64,000 bases of DNA from Leptospira sp. 96542 (GTDB lineage: Bacteria > Spirochaetota > Leptospiria > Leptospirales > Leptospiraceae), in assembly GCA_029310945.1 (NCBI GenBank), contig JARJFC010000022.1, forward strand, positions 3,375 through 67,374. The letters are read 5' to 3'. The number at the start of each line of letters is the position of its first letter. The stretch's first letter is position 1. A program made the translations under genes and the position numbers. Shown here one piece after another: positions 29,489 to 37,418 of this stretch. Under the pieces are notes generated by a model that was not told where the DNA came from, did not search any database, and saw only the letters and a program-made list of their open reading frames with translations.

Positions 29489-30436
29489 ATGAAATTCAAA
29501 CAATTATTGACTGTTTATATCCTATTTAGTTTTTGCAATTCACCAAACCTCAAAAGCACAAACCCAAGCGACGCCAGACTAAACCAAGTCCCCAGTTTCA
29601 TCGAAGGACTTTATATAAACACAAAAACCATCCGCGATAAAAAACGTTGGTCTCAGACCTTCGCTGTGATGAAAGAAGCTGGTATGAATACCGCCATTGT
29701 TGATATACAACCAATCCCTCCAACCCCTGAACAAATGGAAGAAGCAAAATCACTCGGAATGTACATGGTTGCTCGTGTTGTAAATTTTGAAGGTGGTCTA
29801 ACTGAAAAAACACCAAATAAAAATTTGATGCTCTCCATTCAAAAATACATAAACAAAGCTTGCGAACTTGGCTTTTCAGAGATCCAACTGGATTATATTC
29901 GTTTCTCCGATGGTGGTACAAATTTCCAGATGAGTTACGAAAAAAGATACGAAGCCATTCTAACAATCATTAAAGATCATAAATCAAAAACTTTGAATGC
30001 TTGTGGGGCAGATAAAATTTGGACTGCAGATGTGTTTGGCCGTGTTCCTTTCATTGAAAATGACATCATCGGACAAAAAATTGAACCTTTCAGCGAAGAA
30101 CTAGATGGTTTGTATCCAATGCTATATCCTTCTCATTTTTACGGGTTAACCAAACGTGTGTCAGACCCATACCAAACTGTCAAAGATGGACTAGACTTTA
30201 CAGTGGAAAGAGCAAAAAAAGGGACAAAAGCCATAGCTTGGATCCAAGGCTTCAATATGATGGTTGGACCAAGTAAATTATCCTATATCGATTATATTAA
30301 AGTCCAGATGTTAGGTGCTAAGCATTCAAAAGGACATGGCTTCATTGTTTGGAATGCTGGAAACGAATATTTCGAAACAATGAAGGCTTATGAAAAATAC
30401 AAACTCGAAGTGATGAACCCAATTCCCAAAGATTGA
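29489..30436 (+). CDS. Putative glycoside hydrolase (DUF4015-like), lipoprotein
   Basis: 315 aa. N-terminal signal with FSFCNS as possible lipobox. TIM-barrel segments GLYINTKTIRDKKRW, MNTAIVDIQP, KACELGFSEIQLDYIRFSDGG (catalytic-strand Asp) and LDGLYPMLYPSHFYGL match the DUF4015 group of GH13/GHL-type hydrolases. Expected to act on an extracytoplasmic polysaccharide; substrate unknown. Converges with the foldase gene. Confidence 0.8.
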   Translation: MKFKQLLTVYILFSFCNSPNLKSTNPSDARLNQVPSFIEGLYINTKTIRDKKRWSQTFAVMKEAGMNTAIVDIQPIPPTPEQMEEAKSLGMYMVARVVNFEGGLTEKTPNKNLMLSIQKYINKACELGFSEIQLDYIRFSDGGTNFQMSYEKRYEAILTIIKDHKSKTLNACGADKIWTADVFGRVPFIENDIIGQKIEPFSEELDGLYPMLYPSHFYGLTKRVSDPYQTVKDGLDFTVERAKKGTKAIAWIQGFNMMVGPSKLSYIDYIKVQMLGAKHSKGHGFIVWNAGNEYFETMKAYEKYKLEVMNPIPKD

Positions 30437-30456
30437 TTAAAAAAAGGAAGTTGGGA

Positions 30457-31476
30457 TTATATCTTCCCTGCTTCCTCTATATTTTTCCTGCGAATGTAAG
30501 CATCGGCCTCTTCTTCTGAACCTAAAATTTTGATACGCAATTCTTTTAGTTTGTTCATTTTTTCCGTTTCATTCATACTCGGATTCAATCGTAAAAACTC
30601 TTTTTCTTTGGATTCGTAATTTTGGATCGACTCAACCGCTAAACGTTCCCTTTTCCTATCGGCAGCCATCGCATCAGCTTTCTCTTTTCCGAAATATTTT
30701 GTTTCCAATTTATTTACGAATTTTTCGCGCTCTTCTAGTTGCGATAGATTGTTTAATTCTTTTTCTCTCAATAGTTTTTCTGTCTCGTAGTTTTGGAAGT
30801 TATCCTCTCGTGTAACCATTGCTTTATAATAAGGCCCATAAGTTTTTTGCTTAAAATCTTGATATTTTTTGACTCTCTCATCCCCACTCAAATTAGAAGT
30901 TTCTTTGATTATGTTTTGACTTCCTTCCAAAAAACTTACCTGCGATTCTTCCATACCAAAAATAAGATCTGCATTTTCTTTTAAAATTTCCCTTCGTTTT
31001 TGTTTAATTTTTTCATACAAATCATTAAAACTTAAATCTGTTGGTTGTTCCCATTTTCTATATTCTTCTTCATATTTGAAATAGGATACAAATAATTCTT
31101 TCAACTTTTCCTTGTCAGGTGAGGCATATTCTGAATCAATATAGGCAAGTATTGTTTGATTGCACTGGTCTGGTGTGTAATCTGGATTACATTTACGCCG
31201 CATAGCCCAAACTTCCCAGACAAAATTGATTTTACCCGTTTTTAAATCTTCTAAAATTTCTAAATATGGTTTTGGTTCTTCTTCACGAAAAGGAGAGATC
31301 GCCTCGTCCCAAAAACCATCACCCATTCCCAATGGTGAGATTCGTTCTTCTATAGAATTTGATTCCTTATTGTTATCCATCTGACTGGTTTCATTTTTAT
31401 CTGAATTAAAAAAATACAAACCGATAAATACGCAAAATACAATGCTAAGCAAAATAATGATGTTTCTAGATTTCAT
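30457..31476 (-). CDS. Lipase-specific foldase (lipase chaperone)
   Basis: 339 aa. One N-terminal anchor (IIILLSIVFCVFIGLYFF) then a long helical domain rich in Glu/Lys, with LKELFVSYFKYEEEY in the place of the family's conserved R-x-x-FDY-(F/C)-LSA box and many helical repeats ending EEADAYIRRK. This is the Lif/LifO layout: anchored in the inner membrane, wrapping and folding a secreted lipase in the periplasm. The call rests mainly on its position directly after a family-I lipase. A terminator-like hairpin lies between the two genes. Confidence 0.78.
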   Translation of the reverse strand: MKSRNIIILLSIVFCVFIGLYFFNSDKNETSQMDNNKESNSIEERISPLGMGDGFWDEAISPFREEEPKPYLEILEDLKTGKINFVWEVWAMRRKCNPDYTPDQCNQTILAYIDSEYASPDKEKLKELFVSYFKYEEEYRKWEQPTDLSFNDLYEKIKQKRREILKENADLIFGMEESQVSFLEGSQNIIKETSNLSGDERVKKYQDFKQKTYGPYYKAMVTREDNFQNYETEKLLREKELNNLSQLEEREKFVNKLETKYFGKEKADAMAADRKRERLAVESIQNYESKEKEFLRLNPSMNETEKMNKLKELRIKILGSEEEADAYIRRKNIEEAGKI

Positions 31477-31500
31477 AATATAATTATTGAATGATGTGAA

Positions 31501-31540
31501 TACAAAAATGGCCTCCTTGTTTGCACATGAAGGCCATCTA
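31501..31540 (-). terminator. Intrinsic terminator between lipase and foldase genes
   Basis: On the minus strand ATGGCCT pairs with AGGCCAT (31508-31514 with 31531-31537) around a 16-nt loop, followed at once by TTTTTG. It lies 18 nt after the lipase stop and before the foldase start, so only part of the transcripts should continue into the foldase. Confidence 0.65.
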
Positions 31541-31554
31541 AATTTTAATTGGTA

Positions 31555-32466
31555 TTACAAACCAGCTTTTGCGTTTTTGGCAATTTTCAAATACCAACCT
31601 TGCACATCAAAAAAGTTTTGTCCACTCCAAGCCAAGTTAGTTGCTTGTAGATGGTCAATGCCTGTAGCAAACCAATAGGAAGAAGGTGTTCCTTTCCAAG
31701 TTCCCCATTTTTGTGAGCTGGATGGCACCACTCCATCATTTGCACCGCCCAAACCATAGAAGATTCCACCTGCCCAAGTGATTGGATGAGTGAGTGCCAT
31801 GATTGGGTGCTGAATGATGTCTGCCCAAGCCATTTCAGAACCATATGAATAGTACTTAATTCCAGATTTATTTGGTGAATTTGTATTGAACGTCTTCACA
31901 TAACTCACTGTAAGTGACTGACCCATCGCAATCACATCTTGCGGACGACCATCTCTATAAACCAACTTAGCAAACAAACTGAGAGCCGAATTCGCAAAAG
32001 GTTTCAACCAGTTTGGTATGATACCAAGAACGATATCTGCCATTGGAGCACCTTTATGGAGTGAGTTAATGGTTGTTACAGTCGCAGTCTTTCCAGAAAA
32101 ACCTAAATTAGAAACCATATAACGAACCACAAGACCACCTTGCGAATGCCCCATAAGGTGAACCTTCGAACAGCCGTTTGCTGTCATCCAAGAAGATACT
32201 GCTGATTGAATTTGGTTTGCCCGAGTGGGAATAGAATTGGATGCGGAACTTCCAGGAGTTGTGACCTTTGCGCCTTGGGAACGAAGGTAACCATCGAGCC
32301 CGCCCCAATACTTAACAAGACCACCTGCCAAACCGTTTGTATCATCAAAGCCTAATATACCATGAACGAGAGCAATACATTGACCATCTAGTGGGCCTGC
32401 AAACAGTCCTGATGTTGGTATTGAGAAGAGTGTTACAAACACTCCCAAGATGATTTTCTTTTTCAT
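31555..32466 (-). CDS. Secreted triacylglycerol lipase, foldase-dependent type
   Basis: 303 aa. Signal peptide to about residue 24 (SGLFAGPLDG). Oxyanion-hole HGILGF (35-40), nucleophile Ser108 in GHSQGG, Asp in GGANDGVVPSSS and His in GIDHLQATN, the calcium-bound arrangement of family I.1/I.2 lipases of Pseudomonas and Burkholderia. These hydrolyse long-chain triacylglycerols outside the cell and need a dedicated foldase, which follows. Fatty acids are the preferred carbon source of Leptospira, so a lipase is in keeping. ATG 32466; a weak TTGACC box lies upstream. Confidence 0.92.
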   Translation of the reverse strand: MKKKIILGVFVTLFSIPTSGLFAGPLDGQCIALVHGILGFDDTNGLAGGLVKYWGGLDGYLRSQGAKVTTPGSSASNSIPTRANQIQSAVSSWMTANGCSKVHLMGHSQGGLVVRYMVSNLGFSGKTATVTTINSLHKGAPMADIVLGIIPNWLKPFANSALSLFAKLVYRDGRPQDVIAMGQSLTVSYVKTFNTNSPNKSGIKYYSYGSEMAWADIIQHPIMALTHPITWAGGIFYGLGGANDGVVPSSSQKWGTWKGTPSSYWFATGIDHLQATNLAWSGQNFFDVQGWYLKIAKNAKAGL

Positions 32467-32936
32467 ATAAGTTCTACCTGAATTTCCTTTTTTGCCATGA
32501 TTCAGCCATATTTACCCTCTTGGTCAAGTATTTCGAATATTTCTGACATAAAATAAATAGAACAGCGTTACGAGTGAGTGATTACTCAATATTGATTTTC
32601 CAGAAGGAAAATGATAGTGGAAATCCTAATTTTGGAAATTTGCAGTCATCGAAAAATGAAAGTCGCGCGGGAAAGAAACCCACTTACTTTTTCCAAGTGC
32701 TGCAAAAGGTGACCCAATTTCGAACTCAACCCTATGAAAAACGATACTCACTTACTTTTTTCAAGCGCCGTAAAAGGTGACCCAATTTCGAAACCAACCC
32801 AGTGGAAAACGAAACTCACTTACTGCTTTTAGGATAATGGATTTCCAAACTTTTAGATAAAAGTGAATTCGTTTTCTATTTTTGATTTCGTATGGATTTT
32901 GATTTGGTCTAACAACTTCGGCTAGCTTTCATAAAT
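32467..32936. other. Intergenic region with lipase promoter side and tandem repeats
   Basis: 470 nt without a convincing gene. It holds TTGACC upstream of the lipase, a small inverted repeat TGAGT-GATT-ACTCA at 32575-32588 that could be an operator, and the tandem repeat described separately. A 68-codon frame on the plus strand crosses the repeats, but the repeat length is not a multiple of three, so it is not coding. Confidence 0.6.
32679..32833. repeat. 68-bp tandem repeat, about 2.3 copies
   Basis: Units start at 32679, 32747 and 32815 with an exact period of 68. Each begins CTCACTTACTTTTT, holds AAAAGGTGACCCAATTTCG and ends in AAAACGA. Unit 1 and unit 2 differ at several positions; unit 3 breaks off after about 12-19 nt. 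No spacers, so not CRISPR. Lies between divergent flanks of the lipase and the 3' end of radA. Confidence 0.85.
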
Positions 32937-34307
32937 CTAAATTTCTAGTTCGTTCAAGTGTTTGACTGCCTTAATTTCCAATAGTGGAAAAGCTCCCATA
33001 ACTTCCTTTAGGTTGCCATGTGGAAGATAGATAGTTTGGATACCAATCCCAGAAAGTTCTTTCAAACGTAAACTAACTTGGCCAATACTTCGCACCTCAC
33101 CAGACAAACCAACTTCCCCCAAAAATCCAATCTTACGAGAAATCGCTTTGCCTTTGTAGGACGAAATGATAGAGGAAACAATGGCAAGATCCAAACTCGG
33201 TTCATCTATACTAAGTCCCCCAGCGAGATTACTAAATATATCTGACTCGGATAAAGGTAGACCCAAAAACTTTTCAAGTACAGCTGCAAGTAAAATCACA
33301 CGGCGGTTATCCAAACCTTCTGCCATGCGTCGGGCTTGCCCGAAAGATGACTTCGTCACTAACGCTTGTACTTCGACGGCCATCGCACGCGAGCCTTCCA
33401 TTACAGCAGACAATACACTCCCCGACCTTTCCTCCGACTCACTAGAAATGAACAACCTATGGCGATCCAATACTTGTGTGAGCCCTCCAGAAACCATTTC
33501 AAAAATGGCAGTGTCTCCCACAGCACCAAAACGATTTTTCACCGCACGAAGGACTCGGTAATAATTGAACTTATCCCCTTCAAAATACAAAACAGTATCC
33601 ACTAAATGTTCCAAAATTTTTGGACCTGCAATTTGACCTTCTTTTGTTATATGACCAATTAGGAATATAGGAATATTCGTTCGTTTGGCTGTTTCTAAAA
33701 ATACTTGCGAAGATTCTCGGAGTTGGGTGACAGTACCTGCCTGGTTGACAAGACTTTCTTTCATAATAGTTTGGATCGAATCTATAAAAACAACACTTGG
33801 ATTTGTGTCTTGGATCATCTGCGAAACATTTTCTGCATAAATTTCGGATGATAATAAAATCGACTCAGACGAAATACCCATTCGTTTGGCCCGAAGCCCG
33901 ATTTGGTTTGCCGATTCTTCTCCCGAAATATAAAGTACCTTCCCACGGCAAGCAATCTCTTTGGCCATTTCCAAAACTAATGTAGACTTTCCAACTCCTG
34001 GCTCCCCACCAATCAGAACCAAACTACCTGGCACAATACCACCACCTAACACCAAATCGAGTTCAGTAAACCCAGATGGAATACGATCGGACTCATCACT
34101 CTGGATGGAACCCACAGGTTTGGGTTCGGAATAACGTCTTTCTTTTGTTAGTTTTTGAATATTCGATTGTTTATCAAACCGACCCCCAGAGCCTGCTTGA
34201 ATTTCTTCGATTTGGTTCCAAACACCACAGGAAGAACACTTTCCTGCCCAACGACTAAAAGTCTCTCCGCAAGATTTGCAAATATAACTCGGGAGTTTTT
34301 TAGACAT
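32937..34307 (-). CDS. radA: DNA repair protein RadA
   Basis: 456 aa. N-terminal zinc finger CKSCGETFSRWAGKCSSCG, Walker A GGEPGVGKST (about 101-110), the RadA motif KNRFGAVGD, and a C-terminal Lon-like domain. RadA is a RecA-like helicase that extends D-loops and processes recombination intermediates. ATG overlaps the stop of the RNase D-like gene by one base (TGATG). Confidence 0.96.
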   Translation of the reverse strand: MSKKLPSYICKSCGETFSRWAGKCSSCGVWNQIEEIQAGSGGRFDKQSNIQKLTKERRYSEPKPVGSIQSDESDRIPSGFTELDLVLGGGIVPGSLVLIGGEPGVGKSTLVLEMAKEIACRGKVLYISGEESANQIGLRAKRMGISSESILLSSEIYAENVSQMIQDTNPSVVFIDSIQTIMKESLVNQAGTVTQLRESSQVFLETAKRTNIPIFLIGHITKEGQIAGPKILEHLVDTVLYFEGDKFNYYRVLRAVKNRFGAVGDTAIFEMVSGGLTQVLDRHRLFISSESEERSGSVLSAVMEGSRAMAVEVQALVTKSSFGQARRMAEGLDNRRVILLAAVLEKFLGLPLSESDIFSNLAGGLSIDEPSLDLAIVSSIISSYKGKAISRKIGFLGEVGLSGEVRSIGQVSLRLKELSGIGIQTIYLPHGNLKEVMGAFPLLEIKAVKHLNELEI

Positions 34308-34945
34308 CAGTGCTCAAAAAGATTATAAACTTCGAGGAGGTCTAACTCCACTTGTGTTTCCAAAAAATTAAAACATTTTTCTGCCATTTCAAATCTCTTT
34401 TCTCGGATCATCATTTCAGTCAAAGTCGATTCCAGTGAAATCAAATACCGTACATCCCCAGAAGCATAATCAACCTGATCTTTCGTTAGAATTTTTTTAC
34501 CCCAGTCAGACGATTGATTTTTTTTATCGATATTTTCTTCAAAAAACTCACGTATGAGTTCTTTTAATCCATGTTTGTCGGTGTAAGTTCGAGCCAATTT
34601 ACTTGCGATTTTTGTGCAAAACACATTTTTTACTTTTATGCCAAGTCTTGCTCGTAAAAAAGTCATATCCATTCGCGCAAAATGAAATACTTTTACAATG
34701 TCTTTAGATTCAAATAAGTTTTGGATATGAGGAGCTTGGGTCTGGCCAGGTAAAATTTGTACAAGAGCTACCCGGTTTTTCGAGTCTGAAATTTGTACGA
34801 CACAAAGGCGATCCCTTCTGGGGTTTAAGCCCATCATCTCACAATCCACAGCCAAACGGTCATCCTTTTTGAATGCTTCATAGAATTCTTCATTCAAGTC
34901 TCCTTGGAGGACGACTGGTTTTATAGTTGAACGTTTTTGGGTCAT
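34307..34945 (-). CDS. RNase D-like 3'-5' exonuclease (no HRDC domain)
   Basis: 212 aa. DEDDy exonuclease motifs: AVDCEMMGLNPRRD (Asp, Glu), VFHFARMDMTFL (Asp), and YASGDVRYLI (Tyr and Asp). RNase D is about 375 aa with C-terminal HRDC domains; this protein ends after the nuclease domain, as in many short homologues. Likely trims structured RNA 3' ends. Coupled to radA. Confidence 0.85.
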   Translation of the reverse strand: MTQKRSTIKPVVLQGDLNEEFYEAFKKDDRLAVDCEMMGLNPRRDRLCVVQISDSKNRVALVQILPGQTQAPHIQNLFESKDIVKVFHFARMDMTFLRARLGIKVKNVFCTKIASKLARTYTDKHGLKELIREFFEENIDKKNQSSDWGKKILTKDQVDYASGDVRYLISLESTLTEMMIREKRFEMAEKCFNFLETQVELDLLEVYNLFEH

Positions 34946-34999
34946 AATGGCTTACTATGGAAACCACCCTAACAAAATCATCAAATAGATTTTTCCAAG

Positions 35000-36886
35000 A
35001 TGAAAATTCAATACAGAATACACGACTCTATCACCATATCCACATTTTTTCCCATAAAACCTGGCCTTTTCCAAAGCGAATGCAAAAAATTCGAACTGGC
35101 ATTGCAAACAACCCAGGATAAAAAACATGGCAAAATCATCACCCCCAAACTGATTTGGCGAGAACAAACGAGACCCGAAGTTGGGTTTTCCGTCGATTAT
35201 TTAGAACTACTTTTGCCAGACGTTCCTGCTTCAGGAGGGTATCAGATTTTCCAACATGGTTACCAATCATGGTCAATTTCTCGAGCGGTAGATGCGACAA
35301 ACATTGACCGCAGCCCTTTGTTAAAATTTTTGCATTACTCCCAAGAGAATGTGTATAGTAAACCTACAAATAGACAGGGCGAAACCATATCCGAATATCT
35401 GACCCTATTGTACAATCGGGAGTCAGAAGTCGGAGTTCTATTTGCTCCCACATCACAAGGTGACTTTGGTGTAAAATTCATCATCACAATGTCTGAATCA
35501 GGAATCCCCGTAAATGTAAAGTTACGGTATGATCTTTATTGCCTACCTGATCTGAAACCAAATGCCAAATTACAATTTGCAAAAATCAAAGTGGATACCT
35601 TTAAAGGAAATCCTGAATCCAAATTGGCAAAATATTTTTCCGATTTGGGGGATTCCATTGGTATCCCAGCTTTGCCTAAAAAGGTTCCGACTGGTTGGTG
35701 TTCGTGGTATTATTATTACACAAATATAGATCAAAAAATAATTTTGGATAACCTAGCAAAAGTTAGAGAATTAAATCTTCCTTTCGAATTTTTCCAAATT
35801 GATGATGGTTACCAAAAAGAAATTGGCGACTGGCTGACACCCAATGAAAAATTTCCTGGTGGAATGCGGATTTTAGCAGATGAAATCAAACGAGTAGGAC
35901 TCAAACCAGGGATTTGGCTTGCGCCATTCCTCGTACGTAAAAACTCCGATTTTTTTCGCAAATACCCAGAGGCAATTCTAAAAGACGAAAAAGGAGATCC
36001 AGTCCCTGCCATTTATCAACCGTTATGGGGGAGTGGTTATACATATGCATTGGACATTACCCATCCAACAGCCTTGTCCTACTTAGAGACAGTATTCTCA
36101 ACCATTGTAAAAGAATGGGGTTACCCTTACCTCAAACTAGACTTTTTGTATGCGGGACTTTTGCCAGGAGAACCATATAACAATAGCTTATCGCCGCAAC
36201 TTAAATATATAAAAGTTTTACAAATGATTCGTAAAATCGTAGGTAAAAATACTTTTTTACTTGGCTGCGGTGCTCCAATGTTACCCTCTGTAGGTATATT
36301 CGATGGAATGAGGATTTCTTGCGATGTGGCTCCATTTTGGAATCCCGAAAAACTGCGAGTATTCTTAAAAGATAGAAATGCACTTTGTACCAAAACAGCT
36401 CTTATCAACGACATCACTCGTGCATCAATGCACCGAAATTTATGGCTGAACGATCCAGATTGTTTGTTAGTTCGCAAAAAGAAGAATAAAATGAACGAAT
36501 CTCAAACCAAACTAATGGCTTCCATTATGGCAGTGTCAGGTGGGATGCTCCTAGTTTCAGATGATTTAACCAAACTGGAAATGGAACGTTTAAACATTTT
36601 AAAAAAAGCATTCCAATTAAACAGAGAATGCCAAAATCAAACCCCCATTCCACTTGGAATTTTTGAAAATGAATTCCCTGAAGCTTTATACAATCCTGCA
36701 GGTTATTTAGGAATTTGGAATCCAACCGAATCTGAAAAAATGGTGAAAGTAAAACTCCCAAAAACTCTAAATACCAAAGAGCCATTTATGGACTTTTGGA
36801 CTGGCACTAGGGTGGATGCAAAACTTGATTCACAAACCATGACCATCTTGTTACCTGCTTTTGGCTCCGTTGTGGTTGCTGTGTAA
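35000..36886 (+). CDS. GH36 alpha-galactosidase-like glycosidase
   Basis: 628 aa, no signal peptide. The GH36 barrel is clear: TGWCSWYYYYTNID, FFQIDDGYQKEIGDW, PGIWLAPFLVRKNS, nucleophile Asp381 in YLKLDFLYAG, and the probable acid/base Asp442 in RISCDVAPFWNP. N-terminal beta-sandwich (1-220) and C-terminal beta domain complete the fold. It should release alpha-linked galactose or a similar sugar in the cytoplasm. Leptospira are not known for sugar catabolism, so a role in recycling envelope glycans is possible. Divergent from the exonuclease gene. Confidence 0.85.
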   Translation: MKIQYRIHDSITISTFFPIKPGLFQSECKKFELALQTTQDKKHGKIITPKLIWREQTRPEVGFSVDYLELLLPDVPASGGYQIFQHGYQSWSISRAVDATNIDRSPLLKFLHYSQENVYSKPTNRQGETISEYLTLLYNRESEVGVLFAPTSQGDFGVKFIITMSESGIPVNVKLRYDLYCLPDLKPNAKLQFAKIKVDTFKGNPESKLAKYFSDLGDSIGIPALPKKVPTGWCSWYYYYTNIDQKIILDNLAKVRELNLPFEFFQIDDGYQKEIGDWLTPNEKFPGGMRILADEIKRVGLKPGIWLAPFLVRKNSDFFRKYPEAILKDEKGDPVPAIYQPLWGSGYTYALDITHPTALSYLETVFSTIVKEWGYPYLKLDFLYAGLLPGEPYNNSLSPQLKYIKVLQMIRKIVGKNTFLLGCGAPMLPSVGIFDGMRISCDVAPFWNPEKLRVFLKDRNALCTKTALINDITRASMHRNLWLNDPDCLLVRKKKNKMNESQTKLMASIMAVSGGMLLVSDDLTKLEMERLNILKKAFQLNRECQNQTPIPLGIFENEFPEALYNPAGYLGIWNPTESEKMVKVKLPKTLNTKEPFMDFWTGTRVDAKLDSQTMTILLPAFGSVVVAV

Positions 36887-36953
36887 TTCGAAAATCGATT
36901 GACTAGCTAAATATATTGACTAGTATTTTTGAAATTCTTAGTTTGAGGTTTTT

Positions 36954-37418
36954 ATGAAAACAATAAGTCGTTTTGGTATTTTAGGAGTGTTTGCAATTGG
37001 CTTGAGTTTGGGAAATTGTGCTATCCTTGATTCTGCATCTGCAAGTGTGAGTAAAGTTGGGATTTCTATCTCTGAATCTGCTTCGAAACTTGTAACTTCC
37101 GTGAGCGGTAGTGTGTCCGATAGTTCCAGTGGCGGAAAGGAAAAAGCCCTTTTAAAATATAGAGAAGATGTGATTGCAAGTGTAAGTTTAAATATCCAAT
37201 ACCCAGACCGCACGAAAGAAATTGAATCTGAAATTGCATACATTGCAAAAGAACACGGTCTCGTTTCTTGGCGCAACCATCCTGCCACTTTCATTGCCAT
37301 TGGCCAAGGTTTAAAACAAGCAGAAGCAACAAAGACTGACATCCGTTTGGTTGTTGCAAATGTCGCTAAAACCAATGTTAAAATTGCAAAACTCATAGAA
37401 GAAGGTTACAACCTATAA
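36954..37418 (+). CDS. Small putative lipoprotein
   Basis: 154 aa. Signal peptide with lipobox SLGNC (residue 22), then a Ser-rich segment (ESASKLVTSVSGSVSDSSSGG) and an amphipathic C-terminal domain (IAYIAKEHGLVSWRNHP, IRLVVANVAKTNVKIAKL). No family named. Its stop TAA overlaps the likely start of the DUF4105-like gene, and a hairpin with a T-run follows the stop. Confidence 0.7.
   Translation: MKTISRFGILGVFAIGLSLGNCAILDSASASVSKVGISISESASKLVTSVSGSVSDSSSGGKEKALLKYREDVIASVSLNIQYPDRTKEIESEIAYIAKEHGLVSWRNHPATFIAIGQGLKQAEATKTDIRLVVANVAKTNVKIAKLIEEGYNL

Noticed and set aside
32574..32780. 68-codon plus-strand frame across the tandem repeat
   Set aside because: The 68-bp period shifts the frame from one unit to the next, there is no ribosome site, and the product has no fold-like pattern.
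32679..32833. CRISPR array
   Set aside because: The repeats are contiguous, with no unique spacers, and no cas genes are in the window.
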